Of a DNA stretch of 64,000 nucleotides, positions 45,927 to 58,657 are shown piece by piece. Position numbers and translations under genes: made by a program. The number at the start of each line of letters is the position of its first letter. Position 1 is the first letter of the stretch. Source of the DNA: Pseudomonas sessilinigenes (GTDB lineage: Bacteria > Pseudomonadota > Gammaproteobacteria > Pseudomonadales > Pseudomonadaceae); the NCBI RefSeq assembly GCF_003850565.1, contig NZ_CP027706.1, positions 5,084,001 to 5,148,000 on the forward strand, read 5' to 3'. The notes beneath the pieces are model-generated. The model was not told the DNA's origin, ran no database searches, and saw only the letters and a list, made by a program, of their open reading frames with translations.

Positions 45927-46648
45927 GTCGTTCCCAGAAAGCCTCGGGCAATGCCATTGAGTTCGGCAGTCGCCTGGGCGGTGGGTACGTGCAGCGGCTG
46001 GGCAAGGATCGCTGCCAGTTCCCGGGTGCGTTCGTTCGATAGCTGGGGCTGGCGTTCGGCGAAACCGAGGATCGCCCGCTGTTCATTCAGGGTCAGGGCG
46101 AAGGGAGCACTGCGCGCCACGGCGGGTGGCAGGTCTGGACGCTTGACCGATTGCTCGCGGTAGATCACCAGCGTGCCGGCGGCAAGATCGCCCAGGCGCT
46201 TGAACGCCGGATGCTGCAGGCAACTGATGGCCCCGAGGAAGTAGCCGAAGGGCAGCATGTCGGCAAAGCGCAGCAGGTTGCGGGTCAGGGAGGCACTCCA
46301 GCCAATGGGGGTGCCATCGTCCTGCACGACTCGCAGGCCCATTATCTGTTTGCCTGGGGAGCGACCCTGGTTGAGCACTTCGAACAGCACCATGTACCAC
46401 CAGCTGACGAGGAACAGCAGGATCGAACCGATGCCGATGCCGATCTCGCCAAAAAATCCCAGGGCGATGAAGAGGATGCCCAGCACCAGGCCGCGGATGC
46501 CCAGGTCGAGGGTAAAGGCCAGGGTGCGGACCAACAGTCCCGCTGGACGCAATGGCAGGTCGATGCCTTCGGGCGTCTCGACCTGGTACCGCGTATCCAG
46601 GGGCGGGGGCAGCGATGCGTTCCTTGGCGTTGCTGTGGTCTCAAGCAT
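45923..46648 (-). CDS. RDD-family membrane protein
   Basis: A 241-residue protein with three membrane segments. The RDD core reads LLVRTLAFTLDLGIRGLVLG, then WWYMVLFEVLNQGRSPGKQIMGLRVVQDDGTPIGWSASLTRNLLRFADMLPF. It is the first gene of the six-gene cluster and divergent from sbcB. ATG preferred over a TTG two codons earlier. Confidence 0.85.
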   Translation of the reverse strand: MLETTATPRNASLPPPLDTRYQVETPEGIDLPLRPAGLLVRTLAFTLDLGIRGLVLGILFIALGFFGEIGIGIGSILLFLVSWWYMVLFEVLNQGRSPGKQIMGLRVVQDDGTPIGWSASLTRNLLRFADMLPFGYFLGAISCLQHPAFKRLGDLAAGTLVIYREQSVKRPDLPPAVARSAPFALTLNEQRAILGFAERQPQLSNERTRELAAILAQPLHVPTAQATAELNGIARGFLGTT

Positions 46649-46831
46649 GGACAAACTGCTGGCTGGCCTGATGGGAAAAATCCAGCGCCGATGCTAGCAG
46701 CCTCTGAGGGTCTAACGACATCATTAACTGCGAATCCAGGCGTTTTTGGCGGTTCTCACGCCTTCGTGCGGCTGGCCCTGGACCTGTGCGAGCGCCTAGA
46801 CTGCAGCGGTATTTCAGTTCAGGAACAGGCC

Positions 46832-48280
46832 GTGACTTCCCTTTTTTGGTACGACTACGAAACCACTGGCATCAATCCGCGCAACGATCGCCCGTTGCAA
46901 GTGGCCGGTATTCGCACTGACCTGGCGCTCAATGAGATTGATGAACCGGTCAACCTCTATTGCCAGCTTGCCGACGACATCCTGCCGCATCCAGCTGCCT
47001 GCATGATTACCGGGATCACTGCGCAGCGCCTGGCCGAGCGTGGCTTGGGCGAAGCTGAATTCATGACCCGGGTGCATGAGCAACTGGCGCGCCCGGGAAC
47101 CTGCGGTGTGGGTTACAACACCTTGCGCTTCGATGACGAGATGACTCGCTACAGCCTGTACCGCAATTTCTTCGATCCCTATGCCCGGGAGTGGCAAGGG
47201 GGCAACAGTCGCTGGGACTTGATCGACGTGGTGCGTGCAGCCTATGCGTTGCGCCCCGAGGGTATTGTCTGGCCAGAGGAGCAAGGGCAGGTGACCCTGA
47301 AGCTTGAGCGCCTGACCGCAGCCAATGGCATCGATCACGGCCAGGCTCACGATGCCTTGTCCGATGTGCGGGCGACTATCGCCCTGGCCCGGCTGATTCG
47401 CGACAAACAGCCCAAGCTCTACGATTGGTTGTTCCAGTTGCGCAGCAAGCAGCGTGTCATGGACCAGATTCGCCTGTTGCAACCTGTGGTGCACATTTCC
47501 GGGCGTTTCTCCGCGGCGCGGCATTATGTCGGTGTGGTCCTGCCACTGGCCTGGCACCCGCGCAATCGCAATGCGCTGATCGTCTGCGATCTGCATCTGG
47601 ATCCCCAGGGGCTCCTGGACCTGGACGCCGAGGCGCTGCGCCAACGGCTGTACACCCGACGTGAAGAGCTGGCCGAGGGTGAGTTGCCCGTACCGCTGAA
47701 GTTGATTCATATCAACCGCTGTCCGGTGGTCGCGCCGTTGAATGTCCTGCGGGCTGAAGATCAGCAGCGTCTGCACTTGGACATGGATGAGTACCAGCGC
47801 CGTGCTGCGCTTTTGAGGGATGCTCAAGAAGTTTGGCAAGATAAACTTTCAGTGATCTACGGCCCTGATGAGTTCGCTGTCAGCGAAGACCCTGAGCAGC
47901 AATTGTACGACGGCTTTATTGGTGATCGTGATCGACGCTTGTGTGAGCAAGTGCGCTTGGCAGATCCACAGAATTTAGCTCGGCAACAGTGGCCATTCGA
48001 TGATGAGCGACTGCCTGAACTACTCTTCCGCTACCGTGCTCGTAACTTTACGGAAACATTGAGCGACGCTGAGCAAGAACGGTGGCTGGGATTTTGCCGG
48101 CAACGCTTGCTTGATCCGCAACTGGGCGCGCCCAATACCTTGGAAAGTTTCCGTCAAGGTCTTGAGCAGGCGTTGCTAAGTGCTGATTCGATGCAGCGCC
48201 AGGTCCTTGAGCAGTGGCAGGAATATGTTCATGCGCTGGTTCGACGCCTGGATCTTAGTGAAGCTGCTCCTAGTTCTTGA
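46832..48280 (+). CDS. sbcB: Exodeoxyribonuclease I
   Basis: A 482-residue single-strand-specific 3'-5' exonuclease of the DEDD group: TSLFWYDYETTG (Asp8, Glu10) at the start and HGQAHDALSDVRATIALA near residue 170. Works with RecJ and RecBCD in recombination and mismatch repair. Length fits E. coli ExoI (475). Start is GTG with AGGAA upstream; a long in-frame stretch before it shows no ribosome site. Conserved between the RDD cluster and mvaT. Confidence 0.93.
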   Translation: MTSLFWYDYETTGINPRNDRPLQVAGIRTDLALNEIDEPVNLYCQLADDILPHPAACMITGITAQRLAERGLGEAEFMTRVHEQLARPGTCGVGYNTLRFDDEMTRYSLYRNFFDPYAREWQGGNSRWDLIDVVRAAYALRPEGIVWPEEQGQVTLKLERLTAANGIDHGQAHDALSDVRATIALARLIRDKQPKLYDWLFQLRSKQRVMDQIRLLQPVVHISGRFSAARHYVGVVLPLAWHPRNRNALIVCDLHLDPQGLLDLDAEALRQRLYTRREELAEGELPVPLKLIHINRCPVVAPLNVLRAEDQQRLHLDMDEYQRRAALLRDAQEVWQDKLSVIYGPDEFAVSEDPEQQLYDGFIGDRDRRLCEQVRLADPQNLARQQWPFDDERLPELLFRYRARNFTETLSDAEQERWLGFCRQRLLDPQLGAPNTLESFRQGLEQALLSADSMQRQVLEQWQEYVHALVRRLDLSEAAPSS

Positions 48281-48297
48281 ACAAACGCTCCAGGCAT

Positions 48298-48325
48298 AAA
48301 AAACGCCAGCTAGCTGGCGTTTTTT
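48298..48325. terminator. Bidirectional terminator
   Basis: A perfect 28-bp palindrome, AAAAAACGCCAGCT followed by AGCTGGCGTTTTTT, separates the convergent sbcB and mvaT genes. Confidence 0.92.
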
Positions 48326-48349
48326 ATAGTGCCGAGAAGACCGCGAGCC

Positions 48350-48724
48350 TTAGCCCAGCAGGGTCGCCCAGCCTTCAACCACGTCACCACCCCACTTGGC
48401 TTTCCATTCTTTCAGGGTTTTGTGGTTGCCACCTTTGGTTTCGATGACTTCACCGTTGTGCGGGTTCTTGTACTGTTTAACTTTACGCGCACGCTTGGTG
48501 CCAGTGGTCTTTACAGCTGCGCGAGGAGCCTTAACTTTCGACTCTGGGTCGAGCAGGGCAATGATGTCGCGCAGGGATTTGGAATACTCACCCATCAGGC
48601 TGCGCAGTTTGCCTTCGAACTCCAGTTCAGCCTTCAGTTTGTCGTCTTGGGACAGGTTCTTCAAACGTGCTTGCAGTTCTTTGATGGCTTCTTCTGTAGC
48701 ACGGTATTCGTTGATCAGGGACAT
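48350..48724 (-). CDS. mvaT: H-NS-type xenogeneic silencer MvaT
   Basis: A 124-residue protein: N-terminal coiled dimerisation region MSLINEYRATEEAIKELQARLKNL, basic linker KVKAPRAAVKTTGTKRARKVKQYKNPHNGEVIETKGGNHKTLKEWKAKWG carrying the MvaT DNA-binding signature. MvaT silences AT-rich, often foreign, genes in pseudomonads. The AT-rich upstream region fits self-control. Confidence 0.93.
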   Translation of the reverse strand: MSLINEYRATEEAIKELQARLKNLSQDDKLKAELEFEGKLRSLMGEYSKSLRDIIALLDPESKVKAPRAAVKTTGTKRARKVKQYKNPHNGEVIETKGGNHKTLKEWKAKWGGDVVEGWATLLG

Positions 48725-49072
48725 GGAGATCTACCTTATTGGGCGCTGGGTGGCTGAGGACAGTGCGGCAATAATAGTCAGGGAGTTTGTGCAAGTAAAC
48801 ATAATGTAGCTGTTTTATTTGCCTCTCTTAGTGTCTTTAGGCGTAAGAGCCATTTCGCTATTTAATAGAACACGGGTTTTTGTTGTGCTATTCGCAATTT
48901 AGTTTTGTACTAACTGCAAGTGTCTGGTTTGGTCCCGTGACTACTAGTCGTTAAAGCCGTGCCAAGGCCCCGCTTGGGCTCTAGCGGTGGTGCCCAGGTG
49001 CAATGAATACTGCAGTTTTGCTGCGTAATGGCTAGAATGGCGACCTTTGCGAAGTTCTGGAGTTTCCCCCTC
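48725..49072. other. AT-rich region upstream of mvaT / purU
   Basis: About 348 bases, with a stretch at 48780-48910 much richer in A and T than the window. Divergent promoters for mvaT and purU must lie here. I see no terminator, clear palindrome or short gene. Confidence 0.5.
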
Positions 49073-49921
49073 ATGCGCACCTTTCGGTTGGTGATTTCTT
49101 GCCCTGACCGCGTTGGCATCGTTGCCAAAGTCAGTAACTTTCTGGCCTCCCATAACGGTTGGATCACCGAAGCGAGCCACCATTCGGACAACCAGAGTGG
49201 TTGGTTCTTCATGCGCCACGAGATCCGTGCCGACTCCCTGCCGTTTGGCCTGGAAGCATTTCGCGAGGCTTTTGCGCCGATCGCCGAAGAGTTCTCGATG
49301 GATTGGCGGATCACCGATACCGCCGAGAAAAAGCGCGTGGTACTGATGGCCAGCCGTGAATCCCACTGCCTGGCCGACCTGCTGCACCGCTGGCACAGCA
49401 ATGAGCTGGACTGCGATATCCCCTGTGTGATTTCCAATCACGACGACCTGCGCAGCATGGTCGAATGGCACGGCATTCCGTTTTTCCATGTCCCGGTTGA
49501 TCCAAAGGACAAGCAGCCGGCTTTCGCCGAAGTCTCGCGCCTGGTCAAGGAGCATGGTGCGGACGTGGTGGTGCTGGCGCGCTACATGCAGATCCTGCCG
49601 CCACAGCTGTGCCAGGAATACGCCCAGCAAGTGATCAACATCCACCACAGCTTCCTGCCGTCCTTCGTCGGTGCCAAGCCTTATCACCAGGCTTCCTTGC
49701 GCGGTGTGAAGCTGATTGGCGCTACTTGCCACTACGTCACCGAAGAGCTGGATGCCGGCCCTATCATCGAGCAGGACGTGGTGCGAGTCAGTCACAGCGA
49801 CAGCATCGAGGACATGGTGCGTTTTGGTCGTGACGTGGAGAAGATGGTCCTGGCTCGTGGCCTGCGCTACCACCTGGAAGACCGCGTGCTGGTGCACGGC
49901 AACAAGACCGTGGTGTTCTGA
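49073..49921 (+). CDS. purU: Formyltetrahydrofolate deformylase
   Basis: A 282-residue enzyme with an N-terminal ACT domain (MRTFRLVISCPDRVGIVAKVSNFL) and a C-terminal formyl-transferase domain with VINIHHSFLPSFVGAKPYHQA and the aspartate in ELDAGPI. It hydrolyses 10-formyl-THF to formate and THF, with the ACT domain binding regulators such as glycine or methionine. ATG chosen by family start; GGAG lies upstream. Confidence 0.93.
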   Translation: MRTFRLVISCPDRVGIVAKVSNFLASHNGWITEASHHSDNQSGWFFMRHEIRADSLPFGLEAFREAFAPIAEEFSMDWRITDTAEKKRVVLMASRESHCLADLLHRWHSNELDCDIPCVISNHDDLRSMVEWHGIPFFHVPVDPKDKQPAFAEVSRLVKEHGADVVVLARYMQILPPQLCQEYAQQVINIHHSFLPSFVGAKPYHQASLRGVKLIGATCHYVTEELDAGPIIEQDVVRVSHSDSIEDMVRFGRDVEKMVLARGLRYHLEDRVLVHGNKTVVF

Positions 49922-49987
49922 TTGAAAAAAATCACGAGCGGGTGCTGAATATCCCGCTCCTGGTTTGCAATCGATGAGGTCAGCCCC

Positions 49988-50158
49988 ATGACCGATCCTC
50001 TGGATAAAGCCACCTCTCAGGCCCCCGCCGTGCTTGGCGAGGGCTGCCTGAGCCGCTATGACCCCGATGAACTCGACGCCGAGGATGGCACCGAGTTCCC
50101 GGGGGCTGCGCAGTTATGGGAACAGCTGCAACAAGATCCCGAAGCGCAATCGCGCTGA
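49988..50158 (+). CDS. Small acidic protein, 56 residues
   Basis: An ATG-to-TGA frame of 56 codons starting 66 bases after purU, with GAGG eleven bases before the ATG. The protein, MTDPLDKATSQAPAVLGEG through DELDAEDGTEFPGAAQLW, is acidic and without a signal or membrane segment. I do not recognise it as a named family. Coding is supported by ribosome site, codon use and a following hairpin; expression is not shown. Confidence 0.55.
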   Translation: MTDPLDKATSQAPAVLGEGCLSRYDPDELDAEDGTEFPGAAQLWEQLQQDPEAQSR

Positions 50159-50166
50159 GACTGGCA

Positions 50167-50190
50167 GCCGGCTCCTGATCAGGAGCCGGC
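50167..50190. repeat. Perfect 24-bp palindrome without a U-tract
   Basis: GCCGGCTCCTGA followed by its reverse complement, between the small acidic gene and the convergent pctA gene. The absence of a T run on either side makes it a weak terminator candidate; it may be an RNA-stabilising hairpin. Confidence 0.6.
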
Positions 50191-50216
50191 CTGTCCAAGG
50201 GTACTCGCCCCGATAC

Positions 50217-52106
50217 TCAGATCCTGAAACTGCCCACCAGATGCTTCAGGCGTGTAGCTTGCTGCTCCAGGTCGGAGCAGGCGCGCAGGGTCGCTTGCAG
50301 GTTTTCCACGCCCTCCTGGTTCAGGGTATTGATCTCGGTGATATCCATGTTGATGGATTCCACCACAGAGGTCTGTTCCTCGGTGGCGGTGGCTACCGAC
50401 TGGTTCATGCCATCGATCTCGCCGATCCGCTGAGTCACGCTGTTGAGGCGTTCCCCGGCCTGGTTGGCGATTTCCACGCTGTCCTGGCTGTGGCGCTGAC
50501 TGTTGCTCATGGTGCTGACGGATTCTCGGGCGCCCACCTGCAACTCCTCGATCATGGTCTGCACCTGTTGCGCCGACTCCTGGGTACGGTGGGCCAGGTT
50601 GCGCACCTCGTCGGCAACCACGGCGAACCCGCGTCCGGCCTCGCCAGCCCGTGCCGCTTCGATGGCCGCGTTGAGCGCCAGCAGGTTGGTTTGCTGGGAA
50701 ATGCTGGTGATCACTTCAAGGATCTGGCCGATGTTCACCGTCTTGCTGTTGAGGGTCTCGATGTTGTTGCTGGAGGCGCTGATCATGTCGGAGAGCTGGT
50801 TCATCGCCTGGATGCTGCGATCCACCACTTGCTGGCCATCTTCGGCCAGGTTGCGGGCATCGCTGGCTTGTTGCGAGGCCTGGGCAGCATTGCGAGCGAT
50901 TTCCTGGGCTGCCGCACCCAGTTGATTGATGGCGGCCGCGACGCTGTTGGTGCGACTGGCTTGTTCGTCGGAGTTGAGCATCGATGAGTTGGATGCGCTG
51001 ACCACACGCAGTGCAACTTCGTTGACGTGCTCGGTGGCCGAGGACACTTCACGGATCGAGCCGTGGATGCGTTCCACGAAACGGTTGAAGGCAGTGCCGA
51101 GGATGCCGAACTCATCGTGGTTCTGGATATTCAGGCGTCGGGTCAGGTCACCTTCACCGTCGGCGATGTCTTCCATGGCCCGGGTCATGACGTGCAGCGG
51201 TTGCATCAGCAGGCGGATCAACAGGCCCAGCAGGGCAATGGTCAGGGCCACGGCGGTCAGGGTCGCAATGACCGCCGAGGTGCGAAACTCTTTGAGCATG
51301 GAAAAGGCCTTGTCCTTGTCCACCGACAGGCCGATGTACCAGTTCACCGAGGACAGGCCCTTGATCTGGGTGAAGGTGACGATGCGTGTCTTGCCATCGA
51401 CGCTGACTTCGCTCAGGTCGCCGCTGATTTTTGGCGTGTCCTGGGGATAGATGTCCTTGAGATTCTTCATCACCAGGTTCTTGTCCGGATGCACCAGGAC
51501 CTTGCCATCGGCGCTGATCAGGAAGGCGTAGCCCATGCCGTCGAAGTCCAGGGCGTTGATGCTGTCGGCGATCACCTGCAGGCTCAGGTCGCCGCCTACC
51601 GCGCCGATGCGCTGGCCGTTCTTGATCACGCTGTCGACGATGGAAATCACCAGTTGCCCGGAGGCGAGGTCGACATAAGGTTCGGTCAGGGCCGAACCAT
51701 TGGTGCTTTCGGCACTCTTGTACCAGGGGCGCGCGCGCGGGTCGTAGCCATCCGGCATCTTGCTGTCCGGACGGATGATGAAGGAGCCGTCCTTGTTGCC
51801 CAGGTAGGCACCCATGAATGTCGAGGTCACGGCTTTTTGCTCAAGCAGGTCGCTGACATTGGCCGGATCGGGGTTCAGGGCCACCGACTGGGAAAGGTTT
51901 TCGACCAAGAGGGCTCGGCCGGCGAGCCAGGTCTGAATATTTTTCGCTGTGACGTTGCCCATTTCCTGAAGATAGTTGTCCAGATCATCACGGATGGCGT
52001 TACGTTGCAGGTAATCGTTATAGAGCGTGAATAGTGCAAAGGCAGCTATGACGATAAGCGAGGCGGCAAGCAGGATCTTGTGGCTGAAGCGCAGATTTTT
52101 GTTCAT
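50217..52106 (-). CDS. pctA: Amino-acid chemoreceptor PctA-type
   Basis: A 629-residue methyl-accepting chemotaxis protein: membrane segment near 10-30, double-Cache sensor to about 275, second membrane segment near 280-300, HAMP, then the methyl-accepting domain ending KHLVGSFRI with no CheR-tether pentapeptide. The sensor has the amino-acid-binding set Tyr121, Arg126, Trp128, Tyr144, Asp146, Asp173, at the same numbers I recall for PctA, and the same total length. Ligands are therefore probably common amino acids. PctB/PctC-like receptors are the alternatives. Confidence 0.85.
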   Translation of the reverse strand: MNKNLRFSHKILLAASLIVIAAFALFTLYNDYLQRNAIRDDLDNYLQEMGNVTAKNIQTWLAGRALLVENLSQSVALNPDPANVSDLLEQKAVTSTFMGAYLGNKDGSFIIRPDSKMPDGYDPRARPWYKSAESTNGSALTEPYVDLASGQLVISIVDSVIKNGQRIGAVGGDLSLQVIADSINALDFDGMGYAFLISADGKVLVHPDKNLVMKNLKDIYPQDTPKISGDLSEVSVDGKTRIVTFTQIKGLSSVNWYIGLSVDKDKAFSMLKEFRTSAVIATLTAVALTIALLGLLIRLLMQPLHVMTRAMEDIADGEGDLTRRLNIQNHDEFGILGTAFNRFVERIHGSIREVSSATEHVNEVALRVVSASNSSMLNSDEQASRTNSVAAAINQLGAAAQEIARNAAQASQQASDARNLAEDGQQVVDRSIQAMNQLSDMISASSNNIETLNSKTVNIGQILEVITSISQQTNLLALNAAIEAARAGEAGRGFAVVADEVRNLAHRTQESAQQVQTMIEELQVGARESVSTMSNSQRHSQDSVEIANQAGERLNSVTQRIGEIDGMNQSVATATEEQTSVVESINMDITEINTLNQEGVENLQATLRACSDLEQQATRLKHLVGSFRI

Positions 52107-52299
52107 GGCTTGGGGTTCCGCTAAGGTCTTTGAGTCCAGGGCATCGGGTTGGAACGGCGCGCAGAAAAGGCGGTGTTATAAGTAAGCTGATATCTCCATC
52201 TGTCCCTAAGGAATTACCTGACCTTTATTTCAGATACTTCTGATCCATCATTTCTTAATATCGACCGTGTAAGGCCAAAGATTAACCAGGGGTGACAAA

Positions 52300-53787
52300 A
52301 TGCCTGACTCATCGCAACTCATCATCGGTGCCGGCCTCGACGGCCAGCCGATCGCCCAGGCCATGCGCCTGGCTAACCGCCATGGCCTGGTGGCCGGTGC
52401 CACCGGTACCGGCAAGACCGTCACCCTGCAGCGTCTGGCGGAGGCCTTCAGCGATGCGGGGGTGGCGGTGTTTGCCGCAGACATCAAGGGCGATCTTTGT
52501 GGTCTCGGGGCGGCGGGCAATCCCCAGGGCAAGGTGGCCGAGCGGATTGCCGGGATGCCCTGGCTCAACCACCAGCCCCAGGCTTACCCGGTGACCTTGT
52601 GGGATGTCCATGGGCAATCCGGCCACCCCTTGCGTACCACCCTGAGTGAAATGGGCCCGCTGTTGCTGGGCAGCTTGCTGGAACTTACCGACAGCCAGCA
52701 GTCGGCGTTGTATGCCGCGTTCAAGGTGGCGGACCGCGAAGGTTTGTTGTTGCTGGACCTGAAGGACCTCAAGGCACTGCTCAATCACCTCAAGGACAAC
52801 CCGCAGCTATTGGGCGAGGACGCAGCCTTGATGACCACCGGCTCCAGCCAGGCGCTGCTACGACGCCTGGCGACCCTGGAGCAGCAGGGGGCCGAATCGC
52901 TGTTCGGCGAACCAGCATTGCAACTGGAGGACATACTGCAGCCGGCCGCGGACGGGCGCGGGCGCATCCATCTGCTCGATGCCAGCCGCCTGGTGCATGA
53001 GGCACCTAAGGTCTATGCCACCTTCCTTTTATGGTTGCTGGCGGAACTGTTCGAGCAGTTGCCGGAGCGTGGCGATGCCGAGAAACCGCTGCTGGCGTTG
53101 TTTTTCGATGAAGCGCACCTGCTGTTCGCCGGTACCCCCAAGGCCCTGCAGGACCGGCTCGAGCAAGTGGTACGCCTGATTCGCTCCAAGGGCGTGGGGG
53201 TGTATTTCGTGACCCAATCGCCAGGCGACCTGCCAGACAATGTGCTGGCTCAGTTGGGTTTGCGCATCCAGCATGGCTTGCGGGCATTCACCGCCAAGGA
53301 GCAGAAGTCGCTACGGGCTGTCGCCGACGGTTTCCGGCCCAACCCTGCCTTCGATGCATTGGCGGTACTGACCGAGTTGGGCATTGGCGAGGCACTGGTG
53401 GGTACCTTGCAGGACAAGGGCACGCCAGAAATGGTCCAGCGCGTGCTGGTAGCGCCTCCCCAGTCGCGTATCGGGCCGCTGAGCGACGCCGAGCGCAGAG
53501 CCCTGATCGCCAGCTCACCGCTGCTGGGGCGTTATGACAAGCCTATCGATCGTGAATCAGCCTATGAGGTGCTGATGGGGCGCAAGGAGTTGGCTCCGGA
53601 TGCCCAAGCGGCGCCTGGCAAACCGGTCGCCGAAGAGCCGAGCCTGGCCGATCGGGCCGGGGAGTTCCTGGGGACGGCAGCTGGCCAGGCACTGAAGTCG
53701 GCGATGCGCCAGGCAGCCAATCAGCTGGGGCGCCAGTTGGTACGCGGCCTGATGGGGTCGTTGCTGGGGGGCAGCAAGCGTCGTTGA
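52300..53787 (+). CDS. HerA-like ATPase, DUF853 family (YjgR-like)
   Basis: A 495-residue P-loop protein: Walker A GATGTGKT (33-40), Walker B LLALFFDEAHLLF near residue 265, and the HerA/FtsK-type late motifs (YFVTQSPGDLPDNVLAQLGLRIQHGLRAFTAKEQKSL). Called YjgR in enterobacteria; the function is unclear, a hexameric DNA or protein pump being the best guess. AGGGGTG precedes the ATG. Convergent with dciA, one base apart. Confidence 0.85.
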   Translation: MPDSSQLIIGAGLDGQPIAQAMRLANRHGLVAGATGTGKTVTLQRLAEAFSDAGVAVFAADIKGDLCGLGAAGNPQGKVAERIAGMPWLNHQPQAYPVTLWDVHGQSGHPLRTTLSEMGPLLLGSLLELTDSQQSALYAAFKVADREGLLLLDLKDLKALLNHLKDNPQLLGEDAALMTTGSSQALLRRLATLEQQGAESLFGEPALQLEDILQPAADGRGRIHLLDASRLVHEAPKVYATFLLWLLAELFEQLPERGDAEKPLLALFFDEAHLLFAGTPKALQDRLEQVVRLIRSKGVGVYFVTQSPGDLPDNVLAQLGLRIQHGLRAFTAKEQKSLRAVADGFRPNPAFDALAVLTELGIGEALVGTLQDKGTPEMVQRVLVAPPQSRIGPLSDAERRALIASSPLLGRYDKPIDRESAYEVLMGRKELAPDAQAAPGKPVAEEPSLADRAGEFLGTAAGQALKSAMRQAANQLGRQLVRGLMGSLLGGSKRR

Positions 53788-53788
53788 G

Positions 53789-54244
53789 TCAATCCCGTTG
53801 CTTGGCGTGGCTGGCCAGGCGCTCCAGGGCGGCGCGCAGCTTGGGGTCGGTAATGCCCTCGGCTGTGGCCTGGATGGTTTGCGCCGCGCTGTTCGACAGA
53901 TCCAGGGTGTGTCCGGTCGCACTACGTTGGACGGTGGGAGGCTGGACCTTGAACAGGATGCGTGTCAGGCGGGCGAACTCTTCGAACTCCTGCAATTGGC
54001 GTTGCAAGCGCTTTTGCTGGTAGCGCAGGCGAGTGGCCCAATGACCGTCGGTGACGATCAACAGCAGGCTGCCTTCACGCCAGGAGGCCACATGGCAATG
54101 TTCACGAGCAGCCGGCTGGAGTTGGCTTTCCAGTAGGCGCTGCAGGTGTGCCAGGCGCTGGGCGTGGCCCAGTATGGCTTTCAGGGGCTTGGCTTCGCGC
54201 AGAAGGACGGCGGGCGGGCGCGCCGCGAGGGGGCGAAATGCCAT
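53789..54244 (-). CDS. dciA: DnaB-helicase loader DciA (DUF721)
   Basis: A 151-residue basic protein with the DUF721 core (HVASWREGSLLLIVTDGHWATRLRYQQKRLQRQLQEF). DciA loads or activates the replicative helicase in bacteria lacking DnaC, as in Pseudomonas. It is divergent from secA, the arrangement near lpxC-secA I recall for P. aeruginosa. Confidence 0.82.
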   Translation of the reverse strand: MAFRPLAARPPAVLLREAKPLKAILGHAQRLAHLQRLLESQLQPAAREHCHVASWREGSLLLIVTDGHWATRLRYQQKRLQRQLQEFEEFARLTRILFKVQPPTVQRSATGHTLDLSNSAAQTIQATAEGITDPKLRAALERLASHAKQRD

Positions 54245-54568
54245 GATCAGAAACCAGAAGTTACAGAGCGGCCATGGTAGCAGAAAGCGCTCGGGAAACC
54301 GGGCTTGGCATTTTTTTCGTCTCGCCGGCGGTTTCCTTGCCTTTTGCTGATCGTGATCAGCAACTTCTGTGGCGAATACACTTGAAGTTCAACGAAAAGC
54401 CCTTATTTTAGGTGGGCCCCGTCAAAGCGCTGTGCCAGCATCGTGGAATAACGCCACTTTCCTCACCATCGTTTCCGGGTAGAATGCTCGTTCGCATGCG
54501 GCCATGAGGGCTGCTCGGGCGACTCACGGGGCCGCCCTCCAACCCTATGTGTGGAAGATCCTGCCGAT
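54245..54568. other. Divergent region dciA / secA
   Basis: About 324 bases with no gene. It contains the palindrome listed next and, further right, a TAGAAT at 54480 that could be the minus-10 of secA; the minus-35 is weak. No leader peptide like SecM is visible. Confidence 0.5.
54344..54363. promoter_or_regulatory. Perfect palindrome between dciA and secA
   Basis: TTGCTGATC-GT-GATCAGCAA is a 20-bp perfect inverted repeat 100-119 bases upstream of the dciA start and about 206 upstream of secA. No U-tract follows it on the plus strand; operator rather than terminator. Confidence 0.45.
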
Positions 54569-57310
<2,742 letters not shown>

Positions 57311-57336
57311 GATCCACGCCAGACACTGAAACACCC

Positions 57337-57370
57337 ACGCCGTGACGGCATCAGCCGTCGCGGCGTTTTT
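57337..57370 (+). terminator. Intrinsic terminator between secA and argJ
   Basis: A 13-bp stem, ACGCCGTGACGGC against GCCGTCGCGGCGT with loop ATCA and one mismatch, followed by TTTT. It stands 27 bases after the secA stop. Confidence 0.85.
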
Positions 57371-57428
57371 CCATTTGCAGCACCGTCTTTCATGCCGACG
57401 GTGCACCCATCTTGAGAGGAGCGCATTC

Positions 57429-58646
57429 ATGGCTGTTGGTCTTGGTCCTTTGCCAACGTTGCACCCGGTTGCCGGTTTCGAACTCGGTATCGCCTCGGCT
57501 GGTATCAAGCGCCCGGGGCGCAAGGATGTGGTGGTCATGCGTTGCGCTGAAGGCTCGACGGTGGCCGGGGTGTTCACCCTCAATGCGTTCTGCGCCGCAC
57601 CGGTGATCCTGGCCAAGCAGCGTGTACAGGGCCCAGTACGTTACTTGCTGACCAACACCGGCAACGCCAACGCCGGTACCGGCGAGCCGGGCCTGGCGGC
57701 AGCCAGCCGTACCTGCGCCAAGCTGGCTGAGCTGGCCGGGGTCGATGCCAGTGCGGTACTGCCGTATTCCACCGGCGTGATCGGCGAGCCGTTGCCCGTT
57801 GAGAAAATCGAAGGCGCATTGCAGGCCGCCCTGGACGATCTGTCCGTGGACAACTGGGCCGCTGCCGCCACCGGGATCATGACCACCGACACCCTGCCCA
57901 AGGGCGCCAGCCGCCAGTTCCAGCATGACGGCGTGACCATCACCGTCACCGGGATCAGCAAGGGTGCGGGAATGATCCGCCCGAACATGGCGACCATGCT
58001 TGGCTACATCGCCACCGACGCCAAGGTCTCCCGCGACGTTCTGCAAAACCTGCTGCTGGACGGTGCCAACAAATCCTTCAACCGCATTACCATCGATGGC
58101 GATACCTCCACCAACGACTGCTGCATGCTGATCGCCACTGGCCAGGCCAAGCTGCCGGAAATCACCGAGGCCAAAGGCCCGCTGTTCGCCGCGCTGAAGC
58201 AGGCAGTGTTCGAAGTCTGCATGGAGGTGGCCCAGGCCATCGTCCGTGATGGCGAGGGCGCCACCAAGTTCGTCACCGTCCAAGTCAATGGTGGCGGCAA
58301 CCATCAGGAATGCCTGGATGTGGGCTACACCGTGGCTCATTCGCCGCTGATCAAGACTGCACTGTTCGCCTCCGACCCGAATTGGGGTCGCATCCTGGCT
58401 GCCGTGGGCCGTGCCGGCGTTCCAGAGCTGGATGTGAGCAAGATCGATGTGTTCCTCGGTGAGGTCTGCATCGCCAGTCGTGGCGCTCGGGCAGCCAGCT
58501 ACACCGAAGCCCAAGGGGCGGCGGTGATGCAGCAGGAAGAAATCACCATCCGTATCGAGCTGGGACGGGGTGCTTGCAGCGAAACCATCTGGACCACCGA
58601 CCTGTCCCACGAATACGTGAAGATCAACGCCGAATACCGTACCTGA
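57429..58646 (+). CDS. argJ: Bifunctional glutamate N-acetyltransferase ArgJ
   Basis: A 405-residue ArgJ, which moves the acetyl group from N-acetylornithine to glutamate (arginine synthesis cycle) and may also use acetyl-CoA. The self-cleavage site is in [11 protein letters not shown]: cleavage between Ala188 and Thr189 makes Thr189 the nucleophile. The C-terminus and the DGEGATKF loop are also present. GAGGAG precedes the ATG. Confidence 0.95.
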   Translation: MAVGLGPLPTLHPVAGFELGIASAGIKRPGRKDVVVMRCAEGSTVAGVFTLNAFCAAPVILAKQRVQGPVRYLLTNTGNANAGTGEPGLAAASRTCAKLAELAGVDASAVLPYSTGVIGEPLPVEKIEGALQAALDDLSVDNWAAAATGIMTTDTLPKGASRQFQHDGVTITVTGISKGAGMIRPNMATMLGYIATDAKVSRDVLQNLLLDGANKSFNRITIDGDTSTNDCCMLIATGQAKLPEITEAKGPLFAALKQAVFEVCMEVAQAIVRDGEGATKFVTVQVNGGGNHQECLDVGYTVAHSPLIKTALFASDPNWGRILAAVGRAGVPELDVSKIDVFLGEVCIASRGARAASYTEAQGAAVMQQEEITIRIELGRGACSETIWTTDLSHEYVKINAEYRT

Positions 58647-58657
58647 TACCGGGTATG

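Noticed and set aside
50167..50190. Palindrome as a strong terminator of pctA
   Set aside because: Perfect 12-bp arms but no T run on either side. Kept only as a hairpin.
52107..52299. A sigma-28 (FliA) promoter upstream of pctA
   Set aside because: TAAAGG is present on the minus strand but no GCCGATAA-like partner follows at the right distance.
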